Assembly: GCF_003473485.1 (NCBI RefSeq)
Contig: NC_053045.1
Coordinates: 59,190,494 to 59,254,493, forward strand
From: Medicago truncatula
Taxonomy: Eukaryota; Streptophyta; Magnoliopsida; Fabales; Fabaceae
Direction of reading: 5' to 3'
Length of the DNA stretch: 64,000 nt
The position numbers and the translations under genes are program-made. Below, in pieces: positions 23,945 through 43,821 of the stretch (positions are counted from its first letter, which is position 1; the number at the start of each line of letters is the position of its first letter). Under the pieces are notes generated by a model. The model did no database searches. It saw nothing but the letters and a program-made list of their open reading frames with translations, and had not been told where the DNA came from.

Positions 23945-26840
23945 ATGGAACTCTTACATTTCCACGCTTCCGATTTCCCCACGCGCCACCATTATCTTTC
24001 CAAACCAACCACCTTTTCCACCACCACTCACCGCCGCTTACTCTCACTATTCTTCCCCACCCGACCCACCCGCTCCACCACCCTCCGGTGGTCCAGTACT
24101 CCAAGAGCATGCTCCGTAGAAGTTCCCGGTGGAGGAAAGATGGTGATAGAGCTTGTCGGTGCTTTCAATGATTTGACTGAGAGGATGAAGGTGTTGTCCA
24201 CAAGTTCCTCTGGTCTTCTTTTCAAATCATTGAAACTTTCTATTCCTGTTCTTCAAACTTCTCCTCTCACTCCTGATGGTCGTTCTCCTCTTTCCAAAGC
24301 CTTATCCATTGCCATGCTTCTCGCTGATCTTCAGGTACCATTACTTTCGTTCATTTTCATGTATTCAATGATTCCATAATTTATATATTTGCTGTAAAAA
24401 GTTTTACACAACTAATTTATACGTGTGACTTTAGAAGCACTTACGATTAAAGTTTTATCTTAAACTTCTAGTATATCAATGACATATAAGGAAAATAAAT
24501 TTGACATTTTGAGAGCGATGAAGACAGTATTTTTAATGATTTTTTTATTCAGATAAGTAGTTTACCTTAACTAATTAAAAAATAGAAAAACTTAGAAGGT
24601 TGTTGATGTATAATGTTAGATAATAGATATGGAAGTTTACAACTTGACCTTATATGTATGCGTTGGTGAAACTTTTGGAGGCGGTAGAATTGATTTCAGA
24701 GGTGTATAATTGATTTTGACATGTTTTGACGTTCTTGCATAAAATTTATTTTGCCTCTATAATTGATTCTAACTGAAGCTAGAATTTGGAGCTTTTGCCT
24801 CTACAATTGATTTTTAGCCTTTCACTTTTACATAATGTATACAGACACACACATAACCAATTTATTTAAAATCAAACATAGAACTTATAAAAAAAACCTT
24901 TAAGAGTATAGTAGCTGTTTTCAACTTATTATTTTAAAGTCAGTAGTTGTAAAATCGTTTCAAGTTTTACTTTCTTACAAGTGTTTGTTAAAATTTATCG
25001 AAACAAACTCTTACTGAAATTATTAGAAGCTCTCGTTGAGTGTCATAATTTCATTGCCGTTTATTGTTTCTTTATAGTAAATGTGATTGCAGATGGATGC
25101 AGAAGTCATATCTGCTGGAATATTGAGAGAGGTGTTGGAAGTAGGTGAGTTAAATCTACATGAAATTCGAAGTCAGATAGGTTCTGCAACTGCTCATTTG
25201 CTACACGAGAGTTTGCGTGTTAAGAACTTTGCATCTAGAGTAGACATTCTGGATGACGAGAATGCTGCTGCTTTGAGAAAGTTCTGTCTCACTTACTACG
25301 ACATTAGAGCTTTGATTTTGGACTTGGCTTTGAAGCTTGACATGATGAGGCATCTTGGTCACCTTCCAAGGTATCAGCAGCAGATCATTTCTCTGCAAGT
25401 TATGAAAATATATGCTCCTCTTGCTCATGCTGTGGGAACTAACTACATATCACTTGAATTGGAAGATCTCTCATTTCAGTATTTGTTTCCTTATTCATAT
25501 CTTTATGTGGATACATGGTTGAGAAGTCAGGAGACAGGTGGTATATCTCTTATCGACGTATACAAAGATGAATTGCTTGAGTCACTAAAATCTGATCCCA
25601 TACTTGCGGAATTGGTGGATGATATCTCAGTTAAAGGTCGTTATAAAAGTCGTTACAGCACAATGAAGAAGCTCTTGAAGGATGGTCGGAGACCAGAAGA
25701 TGTAAATGATGTGCTTGGACTACGAGTGGTGTTGAACCCTAAGTCTAGAGAAAATGCGTTGGAAGCTGGAGAGAGAGCGTGCTACAGGGCTCATCAAATC
25801 ATCCAATCTATGTGGAAAGAAATCCCTTCTCGGACTAAAGATTATATTTCCAGGCCAAAAGGGAATGGATACAGAAGTTTGCATATGGCAGTGGATGTAA
25901 GTGAAATTGGGAGGACTAGACCCTTGATGGAAATACAGATAAGAACAACCGAAATGGATAGGTTAGCTGTTGGTGGAATGGCATCTCATTCGTTATACAA
26001 GGCTGGTCTTACTAATCCAGAGGAAGTTAGTGTTTTCTTTGAACTTTTCTGCATTCATTCATCTTCGTAAGAAGATTTACTTTTTTAGTACTGTGTTAAA
26101 AGCTTATCTGAAATTTTTATACCATCTAGACCTAACTCCCAATTGAAGACAGAAGGAAACTGGCCTTTATTGTTTTATTTTTTGATACTCAGGCAAAGCG
26201 TTTAAAGACCATCATGCTGGCTGCAGCTGAACTGGCTGCTTTGCGTCTTAAAGATTTTCCAAGTGCAAATCATAAAGGGATTGAATTTGATCAGAGAGAT
26301 AGAGTATTTCGCCTTCTCGACAAGAATGGAGATGGTAAGATAAGCATTGAGGAACTTACTGAGGTGATAGAGGAGCTTGGTGCACCAGGAGAAGATGCGC
26401 ATGACATGATGCTGCTTCTTGACTCAAACAGTGATGGCTCCCTCAGCTCTGATGAATTCCAGATGTTCCAAAAACAGGTGATTTGATGTCTTATCTAGGA
26501 AAGATTGATGTTTGATTTTCTCTTTGCTGTGTTTTGCATCTTCATAACTTTTTAAGAAATTACAGAGTTGCACATAATTTCTTAATGGTCCAACTATCTG
26601 ATTACCAAAGCATATATACTTGAGCTACATTTTCATAGTGCAGTAGCTGAATGAATCTCATGTCTCATGAGTTGTATGTAACTCTAGAGGTATTTGGTTT
26701 TGTAGGTCGAGATGGTTCGTAATTTAGAGGACAGAGATGATGAATACAAGAAAATATTGGATGAGAAACTTCATATGGCAGACGACAGTGGTTTAATTCA
26801 GGTATATAATAAGGAGTTTGGCAACAGGCTTGTGAGCTAG
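23945..26840 (+). CDS. CRSH: Calcium-activated RelA/SpoT homolog, (p)ppGpp synthase, plastid
   Basis: Four exons (23945-24334, 25093-26025, 26193-26477, 26706-26840) give 580 residues; all introns are phase 0 and GT-AG. CRSH makes (p)ppGpp from ATP and GTP/GDP in chloroplasts and is stimulated by Ca2+. The first 55 or so residues are Ser/Thr/Arg/His-rich like a transit peptide (ending near TPRACSVEV). A degenerate HD-like domain follows. The synthetase domain (about 308-430) has KGRYKSRYSTMKKL, DVLGLRVVL, RPKGNGYRSLH and MEIQIRT. Two EF-hands follow at 484-495 (DKNGDGKISIEE) and 518-529 (DSNSDGSLSSDE). The His-Asp pair expected in a working hydrolase is replaced by ILREVLE at 140-146, fitting a synthase-only enzyme. 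Exon 2 opens at ATG 25093, but the upstream transit exon joins it in frame. Confidence 0.95.
24600..24840. repeat. Dispersed repeat in CRSH intron 1
   Basis: The stretch contains repeated words attgatttcagaggtg, cctctataattgattcta and cctctacaattgattttt, a pattern I associate with a common legume MITE family. The ends could not be fixed. Confidence 0.4.
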
Positions 26841-27900
26841 TAATGCATCTAATTGAAATGAACAACAAACAAAGTTCTCATTTTACTCCAATTGTCGTAA
26901 AAGATTTGCATTCCACGAATATCTTATAGGATACTCACTTAGATAATCTATTGTGGACCCTCAACCTATCCTTAAAGGGAGTGAAAATAGTCATTTAGCC
27001 AGAACCGTTTGTAAAGAGGAATATTTTCAATGTAAATTAATTAATGTCATAGTGAAATTCTATTGATCAAGTAATTCTCTCAAATATTGTCTCTGACCTG
27101 TTATTATCTTATAATTCAATGTTAATGTCGTATTTTGGGAATGGATTCTCTCCATTGTAAATCTCGTGTTTTCTCCATATTCTCCGCCATTCGAACACCA
27201 TAATCTCATTATTCTATATTGTAACACTAACACCCTCTCACCATTTTATTTTTTAAGGGCCTAGGTTTCACATAACCATAATGTCAATATAGAGAATCCA
27301 TTCCCGGAAGTTTTTATTCCTACAACATCAGACCTCAATGATGGATGAAGCGAAAAACATGAAAATTTCATGAATAATCAAATAAGAACTTAAGGGAGAT
27401 CAACATAAATTTGGTCACCCTTATTGATGCCAGAAGGCTACTTTGATACACTTAATTTTATCAAATGTGTTCCATATTTAAAAGCACTCATTAATGTTGA
27501 AATAAAACTTTGCTTGTATTGCAATCACATTGAACTGCCTCTGAGCAATCTAACTTTTCTGAGATGCTAGTTGATCATCCAAAGTTTTAGTTTGTCCTTA
27601 TTTGATACTTTTGTTCCGAGATGAAATTCCATCTTAAACAAAAGCCTTAAAAGACAACAGTGAAGCTGATGCAAGATAACATACCCAATTTCAGGCTCAC
27701 TAAAGCTTGCTTTAACATAGAGATTTTTGGGGATTCAGCTATTTAATTGATTGCTAAATTCAAAACTGGTGCTATTACTATCTAACATATTACGATATAT
27801 TATATATGAAGTAAAAATCACAAAGACTAATGAGACCAGTACATGCTACAGCTTTGATGTCATTCCAAATATGACTCTACAATTTTCACTTCTGAGCTCA
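26841..27900. other. Convergent spacer between CRSH and the CIPK gene
   Basis: It contains both 3' UTRs and the small inverted-repeat element at 27137-27305. No other gene was recognised. Confidence 0.55.
27137..27305. mobile_element. Small MITE, 169 bp
   Basis: The termini gggaatggattctct (27137-27151) and agagaatccattccc (27291-27305) are perfect 15-bp inverted repeats. The internal part is not self-complementary. No duplication of more than a few bases is visible at the flanks. Confidence 0.6.
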
Positions 27901-33854
<5,954 letters not shown>

Positions 33855-35612
33855 TTTCGTAAAAATGGATGAACAACTGAAACACCCTTTTGAGCACAAC
33901 TTTGAAACAACAATTTTAATATTTTGTTTTCTTTAGTTACAATGAACCCCCGTGGTTCTGCTTTTCTCTTTTAAATGTGTAACGCATGAACAACAGAGTA
34001 GGTAGGTAGATAGATAAGACAACGGTTTAAGAAATTAAATAGCAACAGTTTCTGATTTTCTAAAACACGGAAAAGAAGAGAAGATATCAAAAAAGAGGTT
34101 TAGCAAGATGAAAATGATGGAGATTGAAAAACAATGACAATGGTTTCAGCCACTCTGTGCATCTCAGTTTTCAGCCACTCTCTTTATAAATACTTCCAAA
34201 ACTTAGTGTTGAGTCACCTTTTACATTTATTATTTTATGATAAAGTTTGAATGGGTTTTAAACTCATTAGGTAATTTAAATTTTAATAAATAAAATGCTA
34301 AAAACGAAATATATAATATATTGATAAAAATGAAGATAATGCTTAGTTGATAAAAAAATGTGTGTTAGAGATAATGTCAAAAGCAGAGTCTCCCTAGCAT
34401 TTATAAAATAAATATAAAAAATGAAAGAAACTTTCTTAAATTTTTTATATTTGTATTAGTATGAAATTAAATTTTAACTTTTTGTTTACTTTTAAATTCT
34501 CAATGAAAATTGAGCTCATATCTACAAGAACCGTGTTAAATTTTCGTTGTGTTGTGAAGATGGTGAATAGTATTATAGTTTTTTTATAAAGAAAAGTTTT
34601 TGTGAGTTGGATTCTAAGGGGCTAGAAGTCCTCATAGGCTCATACCGATAACAACAGTTGAACCTTCACTGCTGTATAAAAAACTAGTTTGGTTCGAAAT
34701 CTAGAAAAATGAATATTTGTCCACTTTGATTTCATCATTTTAGTTTGGTTCAAATTTCATCAGGCAAAGTGTAAAATTCGAGCCAAATTAATTATTTTTA
34801 ATTGGTATTTATTTATATTCTAAAAAAAAAAAAATGAACAAAACCGTTTTAATTGAGAGAATCCAAATTCGTTGAAAAGGCTAAAACAGTCGTTATAATT
34901 GTAGTTAATACATAAATGGTGATAATATATATTGTTGTATAAATTAAAGGAAATTTGATTAAAAAAAAATTGTTTAGGGGTATAACTCTCACCATTATAA
35001 TTTTGTTTTTTTAAAATTTATAAAAAAATTTCCTGAAAGGTTAATCAAAATTTGATAAGGAAATTTTTTATTTCTAATAAAGGAAATTGATAGAGTTGTG
35101 AAATAAATAGTTTTTAATAATTCGATTAATAATAAATAGTGAAATAAAATCTATAGTCATATGCTATTTTTATTGCATTTAAATTACTCATTTTCTTTGT
35201 CCCATGATCTTAGTTCAGTTGATATGAATAATACATCAAACATGTAAGGTTCGGAATTCCAACCCCAACCACCACAAAAAAAAATTAAAAAATTACTCGT
35301 TTTCCTTGATATGCATGCACTCTAAATAATTTTCATTAAAAAATAAAATTCTTTTCTTTCGATTTCAGTGGAGTGAGGGACCCTCAGATACTTCCTTCCT
35401 TGTCGCAGCGTCCCCAAGCGAAGTTTCTCTATCTTTTGACCTTTTATGTAGCAAACTTCAAATTGTTCCAACGTAGTTTTTTACTATTACACTTTCATTC
35501 TATTGCATTTGAATAATTTTTTTTTTTGGATATTATCATGACTAGTTTTTGTTCTCTAACAAAACTAGCTGAAGCTGATTTTACTAGACAGTAGGAAACA
35601 AGATACTATTTT
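33855..35612. other. CIPK1 upstream region
   Basis: Contains the 5' UTR and promoter of the CIPK gene (-) and AT-rich spacer. A degenerate SINE lies at about 35200-35292. No other gene was recognised. Confidence 0.5.
35200..35292 (+). mobile_element. SINE fragment
   Basis: Box A-like atcttagttcagttgatatg and box B-like aaggttcggaattccaaccc occur at tRNA-like spacing, followed by an A-rich end (acaaaaaaaaattaaaaa). A similar decayed copy lies near 38450-38520. Confidence 0.5.
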
Positions 35613-36119
<507 letters not shown>

Positions 36120-36289
36120 AGTATAAGTTGAGCTCAGGCGCATGTCCAGACTAGCTGGGTGGTAAATCCACCCTTGGCTATTTTCATGCTAGGTTTCAAA
36201 TTATTTCACCCATTTGACCTCATTGTCATCTCTACTAGATAATTTTTTAACTTAATTATTGTTTTTAGTAAGAACTAGAATAACAATTC

Positions 36290-36659
36290 GAGTAAATCAC
36301 TAAATTGGTCTCTGTCTTTGTACCAAATTCTCAAATTGGTCCCTGACTCTATTAATAATTCAAAATGGTCATTGCCTTTGTCAAAAGTTTCTCGGATTGG
36401 TCTTCAACTCTATTAGTTCTTTTGTATTTTAAGTCATTAGCGTACCAAATAAGACCCAAAAGGCATTATATCCTCAACCACTAAATAATATCCAAAAGAC
36501 ATTGAACCATTAACACTCAAAATACAAAACAACTAATAGAATCATGAACCAATTTGAGAAATGTTTGATAAAGACAGAGACTATTTTGAGTTATTAATAG
36601 AGTCAGTGACCAATTTGAAAATTTGGTACAAAGATAGGGACCAATTTGATGGTTTACTC
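36290..36659. mobile_element. Mutator-like MITE, 370 bp
   Basis: The termini gagtaaatcactaaattggt and the complement of ccaatttgatggtttactc are inverted repeats, and the pairing continues with variants of aattggtccctgactctatt for about 150 nt on each side. Flanks ataacaattc (36280-36289) and ataataattc (36660-36669) agree at 9 of 10 positions. It has no coding capacity. Confidence 0.75.
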
Positions 36660-36796
36660 ATAATAATTCATATCATTTATTCGAAAGAAAAAAAATGCAA
36701 AATATTAGTCAGTAGATTATTACTATAATCAAGCAGCTATATGATATGATGAATTGACCCACGCAACAATGGTTCCTTGTTGCATTTATTCATATA

Positions 36797-37281
36797 ATTT
36801 AAGTTTAATTCTAAGTTAGTTTGTTGAAAATGTTAAAATTGAAGTGTTTTATACTTAGTGTAACAATTTGTCAGATTTTTTGAAAACTTAAAAGAAAAAG
36901 AGAGCACATTTTGTATTATACAGAATGAACTATATATGTTCTCACAACAAATTCATTCATATAAGAGGAGGGTGTCGAGAGAAAATGCATTTTCAAATAT
37001 GTTGTTTTGAGTTTGATCATGCTTCTCTGTTAATTGAAATTTGTCGGTTAGCAGGACAATAAGATTAAGCTCAAAAGAATATATTGAATGCATTCTTTCT
37101 CGGCATTACTGATCTTATATGAATGAATTTGATGTGAGAACACATATAGTTCATTGGGTAGAATACAACATGTGTTCTCTTTTTCTTTTGAGTTTTTAAA
37201 GAGACTGACGAATTGTTACATTAAGTATAAACACTTCAATGCCAACATTTTTAGTAAACTTCCATGAGTTTAATTTAAATC
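36797..37281. mobile_element. Foldback MITE, about 485 bp
   Basis: The left arm (tgaagtgttttatacttagt, gtaacaatttgtcag, ...gagagcacattttgtattat, gaactatatatgttctcaca) is complementary to the right arm (gtgagaacacatatagttca, ...acaacatgtgttctcttttt, gacgaattgttacattaagt). Arm identity is about 80%. The flanks do not show a clear duplication, so the borders are approximate. Confidence 0.6.
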
Positions 37282-37831
37282 AAATATCATGATGATGCTA
37301 CATCCTTAGAGAGAATGTAATATAACAAAACATTTTAGAATTGATTTTGTTTTTGCGTTGAGATTTATTTTGAAAATGATTGAATGAATGAATTGATCTT
37401 TCTAAGACATGCAAATGATTGAGTAAATAAATATGGTTAATGAATGTAGTAAATGATTGAAATGAAAAAAAAAAATCCAAGTTTAGGGTTTGAAAAAACA
37501 GCAATTCTTGACAGAATTGATGTTCAGTTGGCATACATAAAATCAGCGGCATTGGACCAACGACGGTTAAGTTAATAAAGTAAATTTCAACTGTGAATGA
37601 GCAAAAATCAAAGTGATAAGAGCAAAATCCAAATAAAAGTTAAAACTCTAAACCTCGCGCTAGACCATTTATTTCTGGTGAAAAGTGAGACATTTTTTTA
37701 TAGACGTGTTTGGTCATTATATAAAAGTTGAGTATAATAATAATATAACAATAGTCTCCTTAAATAAAAAATATAACAATAGTCGTTAGTAGGTGATAAA
37801 AAATAATAATAGTCATTAGTCATAGTCGGAC

Positions 37832-37882
37832 CAGTGGCGAATTTTCTCTATGACCTGCAGGTGTCATGGCATCCCCTAGTTT

Positions 37883-37936
<54 letters not shown>

Positions 37937-38171
37937 TAAGTTCATAAGTTTTTCTGGGTCGCAGTGGATATGGGGTGCGTGATTCGTCAGAATGTCGCAT
38001 GTTCGAATCCAAGTTCACCCTGTGGGGGAGTCGAACCCTCACCTGTGTATTGGATTCGAACAAAAATAAACCACTAGACCAGTTAAGATTTTTGATATTC
38101 TTTGAAACAATTTGGTATATATTCCATAAGTTATGGCACCCCCAAGAAAAAAAACTCAAGATCCGCCACTG
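37832..38171. mobile_element. hAT-like MITE with exact 8-bp duplication, 340 bp
   Basis: The termini CAGTGGCGAATTTT and the complement of AGATCCGCCACTG are inverted repeats. The flanking octamer agtcggac is identical on both sides (37824-37831 and 38172-38179), the duplication length of hAT elements. An (AT)n tract lies at 37886-37930. The right half contains gtcgcatgttcgaatccaag and ggggagtcgaaccctcac, which resemble tRNA box B words. The element is related to 35613-36119. Confidence 0.9.
37886..37930. repeat. (AT)n microsatellite
   Basis: About 22 AT units inside the hAT-like MITE at 37832-38171. Confidence 0.9.
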
Positions 38172-41100
38172 AGTCGGACGACACTGTGCAAAACACATGA
38201 GCCACATTTTACTTATGAATAAGTGAAAAAGTTCTCTTTGTTTAAAGAGATTTGATTTTTAAATTATGGAAGTTGTTTGTAGTTTGTTTGGAGTCATATA
38301 TTACTCATGTTGTTTAGTTGTTGAGTGTATGAATATGTTTAAAACTAGTTTAAAACTTAATAAACTTTAGCTTGAAGGATAATATTAAAATATTAGATGT
38401 TTGGAGTTTATATAATTAAGTATCTTTTCAGATATTCAAAAAGTATAATTCAGTTGATAGTTGTAAGAGCAATAATATATAGGGGATGAGTTTCGAACAT
38501 CAAATTTCTCGTTTCTTTATACGTAAAGTGTATGGCCCAGTTACTAGTTTTTATGACAAATATGTTTTTCATTTTTTGTTTGACAAACTCTCGATTTTTC
38601 TTGTTGTTGCATCACGAGTTTGAGAGAATGTTTTAGATAATAATTTTTTGAGTTTTTTTTTTTTTTTAGCAAAAATTTTTGAGTTGTTAAGTGTATAAAT
38701 ATATGTTCCTCTAAAATAGCTTTTGAGATTCAAACTCATTTATCACAAACATGTCAGCTTAAAATGTTTTACACCTTCAACTAATATAAGTTATCATTTG
38801 TATAATTTTAAGTTAAGGATCTTGTTAATGGGTGCCTTTGGGTACTCTTTAAATATTCTAAAATAAACAATTATTATTTAAAAAAGTCAAATATTTTAAT
38901 TTTCAATACACGGATTACGCATATTTTCATAAATAGTTACTATTTATGGTTCTTAAAGAGTAACCCGAAGTTACTTGTTAACATTTCTTTAAGTTAAATA
39001 TATTGAAATTAAAAATGATTGGTTTGTTTCTTTCTCTGTTGTGAGACCAAAATCGTATTGTTGTGTGCACGGCCTCTTTGTTTTTTTTGTGTGTTCAAGC
39101 TTTGTTTGGTTAAGTATACACTTGTGCTATGGTGTTTTTATAAAATCGATCTTTCTAAATGGTCAGCTTGGAACAACTTTCTGTGATTTTTTTGACATAT
39201 ATAGTGACTAAAGTGGTCAAATATGAGATCAACTTGATGTACCAACAATTTCTCCCTTATATATGAGATCATCGATTCTTACGAATATGTTTTCCCTCAA
39301 AAAAAATCTTTTTTCATCTATATATATTTGCATCGTCGCTGCTTGCTCCATCAAAAGGGATTACACCCCATAAACATCATGACAGAAAAGACGAAGACTT
39401 GTGATAATAAAATAAAATCAATCGAACCATCAACTCTGATACCATTGTTAGATTATGTGAGTGTCTGACGATCATTATATTAAACAATCACACAAATGCA
39501 ATTCGACACCACATTTTAATAAAAAAAAAATTAAATCATAGAGTTTATTGGTTCTCTCAGTTGTATAGTGTTGAACATCTATTTTTTCTTTAAGATTCTT
39601 AATCACACTTGCTATTCCAACATGTTCCATTGGCAATATACAAAAATTTACAATGTGTTGGCACTATTAAGAAATAATAACTTGCAAACAAATTGTGGCC
39701 ACAATGAACAATCTTTGGATAAGTTTTTGGCATCATTCAAGGGAGAGGAGTAGTGAAGCTTCAAACATTTTGTTTTGTTTTGTCTCAATCTCCGCCCCTC
39801 AACCCATCTCGTTCCATATGTTGTGTTTGTGGCGTTGTCTTGTTTGTGTTATTGTTACCAACTAAAGTTGGTGCTCACCTAAAGTTCAAAAGTTCAAGAA
39901 GCCATGGGGATTAAGCACGTGCTCATCGCACCTTTTAAAACCAACAAGCAGTTAAAACCAACAAATACATATTTATCTCGCTCTAGGTGGCCACCTCCAC
40001 CTGCACCACATGTTTCTTGAGGTCACAAGTCACCCATGTGTGACTCGAGCATAAATAATTAATTTTTAGGAAGGAAAAAGAAAAAGAAAAAGGAGTTCTA
40101 GATATTGATTAAAAAGATAGCTTTTGTTAAATAAAATATGTTAATATGTTATTTGTTATTATAGTTTTTTACTCTTTTATCGAGATTTAACTTTAGCTTA
40201 AATTAGTTGAACTATACGGTATTGATTAACCGCATGAACTTATCATAAAACTATGAATAAATGATATTTTAACAACTTTCTTGCTATAATTTTTGGAACA
40301 ACCTTGTCGTGCTCTCTTTTCATTGGTCAAAAACAATGGAGACAGAAAAAGGAAGAGAGAAATAAGAAGATAATGTAAATATGAGAGAGAAAGTTGTGCA
40401 AAAATTATACAAAAATGATTGTACAAATATCATTTCTCTAAAACTATATTGCCATCTTAAATACAGTGATGGAGTCCAGAATAATTTTATGAATGTGCCA
40501 CATATAAAGAAGAAAAATTTCAAGTGTTATACAAAAATAGTCGATAAGAAAAAAATCACAATTGTTTTTACTTCTTCTTCTTTTTTTTTTTAAAGGAATT
40601 GTTTTGCTTTACTTCTAGTAAATATAAATAAAAGTGGCAAAAAAGAAATAAAACTGACTATATACATTTAAGAAATCAAATTCATTCATAATTAATGTTT
40701 TTTTTGTTAAAAAGCAAAAATGATATATGTATTGTAGTTGTTGCTGCTCCTTATTGGGTTGTTGATGAAGATGATGAAAAAAAAATCTAGGTTGGTGTAT
40801 TGTTGATGATGAAAATCGTGAAGAAGAGGATGGAAGGAGAAGGAAAAAGATGAATAATACAAACCTTAATATTTTTTTGAATTTTTTTAATAGAAAGGAC
40901 CAAAGCAGATATCAAATAAATACTTAAAACCAAAGCGATATCAATAAGTTACTAGTATTTGTTATTCAAACGGTCTTTTTTACCAGTAACTTATTTAGAA
41001 TGGTCATTCCCTTGAACTACCCCCTATAACGACATATGCACATTTCTTCAACACCAAAAAAACGACACGTGCACTTTTTTTTTTTTTGAAGGAACGACGT

Positions 41101-42969
41101 ATGCACATTTGTGTTTTTTTTTTTTTAAGGGTACGTATGCACATTTGTTAATTAATGGGAGACATATTTTTCATGATTTAGTCGGTCATTTATTATTATT
41201 ATTATTATTTATTAATTACACTATTTTATTAAGTAATCTTTTTTTTTGGTTACAAAGCAAATTAAAAGAAACAGCAGACAAAGAAAAAAGAAGATGAGAA
41301 GCTAGAGCCTAAGATACAAAGATCCTATTTCATCAGCCCTTAACAGAGGTAGCAGCAAATCTGGAGGGGATGAGTGAACAGTGAAAACATCATCAGCTGA
41401 GACCCCAATCTTATTTTATTAAATAATCTATTAGCTCTTAAGATGAATAAGTGATTAACTCAAAATTTGAACCCCAACCCTCTACATATTTAGAAGGGGA
41501 CCACAATCTTTTTCGGCTCTATATTCTTTTTTGTGAACTTTATATGATGTTGTATAATAAACATTATTACTCAATATATTTAACTTTAAACACTTAATTT
41601 TCTAAGTTTAATTGCATTAACCCTTAACTTAAATTCGTCAAAGAGAGAAAGAAAACAGAGTTTTATCTATAATTTACAAAAGAACCACAATCCTTAACTA
41701 GAATTCCAATTTATGATTCTTCTTTGCAATTTCACTTAGAAATTTCGACTCATTGCCTTTGATTTTGTTAGCACATTCTCGACCACTACCAATGATTCGT
41801 TGCTTGCATTTTCATTATACATTCATCCTCCTACACTTTTATTTTCTTTGTTTCATATTTTCTTTCTCTGCTACTTAAAAATTGCTTTAATATAATCATT
41901 CTCTAGCAAGCCTCGAGATATCAATCCTTCTATATCCTTAAAATAAAATATGGTGAGATAAGAAACTCTTTAAAATTTAGAGAACTAAAAAAATGTTATT
42001 GATTTTTTTCTAACATTGAAATTGTATGACATGTCAAAGACATGTAAGTAGAGTTTACATATTAGTCTTTCTCTTTTTGATAACAAAAGGGAAGGAAGAA
42101 AAAAAGGAAAAGACAAAAAAGACTCAAACTAAGGTTAAATAAATGCAACGTATATACTAAAAAGACACGGATCATGTCAGGAAGGGTTTCATACAAAATA
42201 ACAAGACTATATCACTTAGTTAGAAAATAAGCTACAACGTTAACCTCACATAAAATATGTTGTAAATTAATCATCCAATCCCTACAAAGAAGGTGTCTAA
42301 TAGATATAAATAAATTTACATACTTGTGAGATTCCGTTTTTTTTTATAAAGTCAAGAACAATAACTGAATTAAAGATGCACAACACCTACTTATAGTCGT
42401 GTCCCAACACATTTTCAACCATGATATAAACCTTTTTTTGAAGGAGCCATGATATAAACCTAAAATCTCAGCATAGAAAATGCAAGTACATGTTCTTTAA
42501 GTTAAAAAGCGGTGAATGTAAAACTCCCGGTAATATCACTAGGTTATGCTCGTGATAATTTGTTGGGATTGATTAAGGATGATATTTGTTTTGTCACAAT
42601 TTATTCTCGATTGGACTATACCTGAGTTAGGTTTAATGGTATCTTTTTATTTTTATCTAGTATATTTCTTGTTTTGTCTAAAAAAACAAAGGTAATACAA
42701 CTATAATTCTTGCTTTAGAGTAAAATGGGTGAATGTTCTTTGTGAGAATTTCAAGCTTACTATAAATAAGCTAAAAACAACATATATCATAATAATAATT
42801 AACTTGGGATGTAATTAGCAAGTGTTACACTGCTATAATAATTAAATGTCAACCAAAAAATAATAAATATGGTCTTCATCTTTTGACATCTACACGAAAT
42901 CCTAAGTGCATCGTGATACGTTATTTAACAATTTGAGTATGTTAGTATTTAAAAGAAAGATATCTAACC
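38172..42969. other. Long gene-free stretch
   Basis: AT-rich spacer with a decayed MITE at 38816-38991, SINE-like traces near 38450, a phrase typical of LTR elements near 39430 (aactctgataccattgttag), and sequence near 42060-42690 that may be LINE 3'-end debris. Short open frames are low-complexity. No host gene or RNA gene was recognised. Confidence 0.5.
38816..38991. mobile_element. Decayed MITE
   Basis: The left end gttaatgggtgcctttgggt...actctttaa and right end ttaaagagtaacccgaagtt...acttgttaac are imperfect inverted repeats. The termini resemble those of 20396-20560. Confidence 0.5.
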
Positions 42970-43821
42970 ATATGAGTAAATAGTTAATTTCTCCCCTTAA
43001 ATTGTAAGTTTCATCAATTACTCTTCTGAAATTAACAAAACTTCAATTACCTCCTGAAATTTCACAACGTTAGTCAATTTACCCTCTCCGTCAAATTTTT
43101 CTGTTAGTGAACATGACGTTTTGCAAATATCCCCCTGAAGTTTTGCATTTATGTGCAAAATGCCTCCAAACTTAAAAATTTATATTATTTTTTTCTTAAA
43201 AACAAACAATTAATAGTTAAATATTAAAGCTAACTATTAATTTTGGAGTTTGAAAAAACTACATACATATATACATCAAAATAGGGAAAAACGTGTATTT
43301 TTAAAGTGAAAATAATAGTTATTTCTAATAAACAAATTATTATTTTTAGAGGTTTATAAACAAATTAATAATCAGATTTAAATTTATATTTTCTCCTTCA
43401 CCATCTTAGTCTTTTAACTCCTTCAACAATTTGCTCAAACTATTTAAATCCATAAATCATCCCATTATTGTCACTTTAAAAAATACATATTTTTTCCATT
43501 TTGAAGCCTTTTTGATGTATATATGCATGTAATTTTTCCAAATTCCAAAATTAATAGTTATCTTTAATATTTAACTATTAATTGTTTGTTTTTAAGAAAA
43601 AATAATATAAATTTTTAAATTTGAGGGGCATTTTGCACATAAGTGCAAAACTTCAGAGGGGTATTTGCAAAACGTCATGTTTACTAACAGAAAAATTTGA
43701 CGGAGAGAGTAAATTGACCAACGTTGTGAAATTTAAAGGGGTAATTAAAGTTTTGTTAATTTCAAGGGGGTAATTGATGAAACTTACAATTTTAAGAAAG
43801 AAATTGACTATTTAAGAAATG
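42970..43821. mobile_element. Foldback element, 852 bp, Mutator-like
   Basis: Arms of about 300 nt pair from both ends. The left one runs taaatagttaatttctcccc, taagtttcatcaattac, cgtcaaatttttctgttag, gacgttttgcaaatatcccc. The right arm is its complement in reverse order. The flanks agatatctaacc (42958-42969) and agatgtctaacc (43822-43833) agree at 11 of 12 positions, supporting a transposon insertion rather than a local inversion. It has no coding capacity. Confidence 0.8.
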
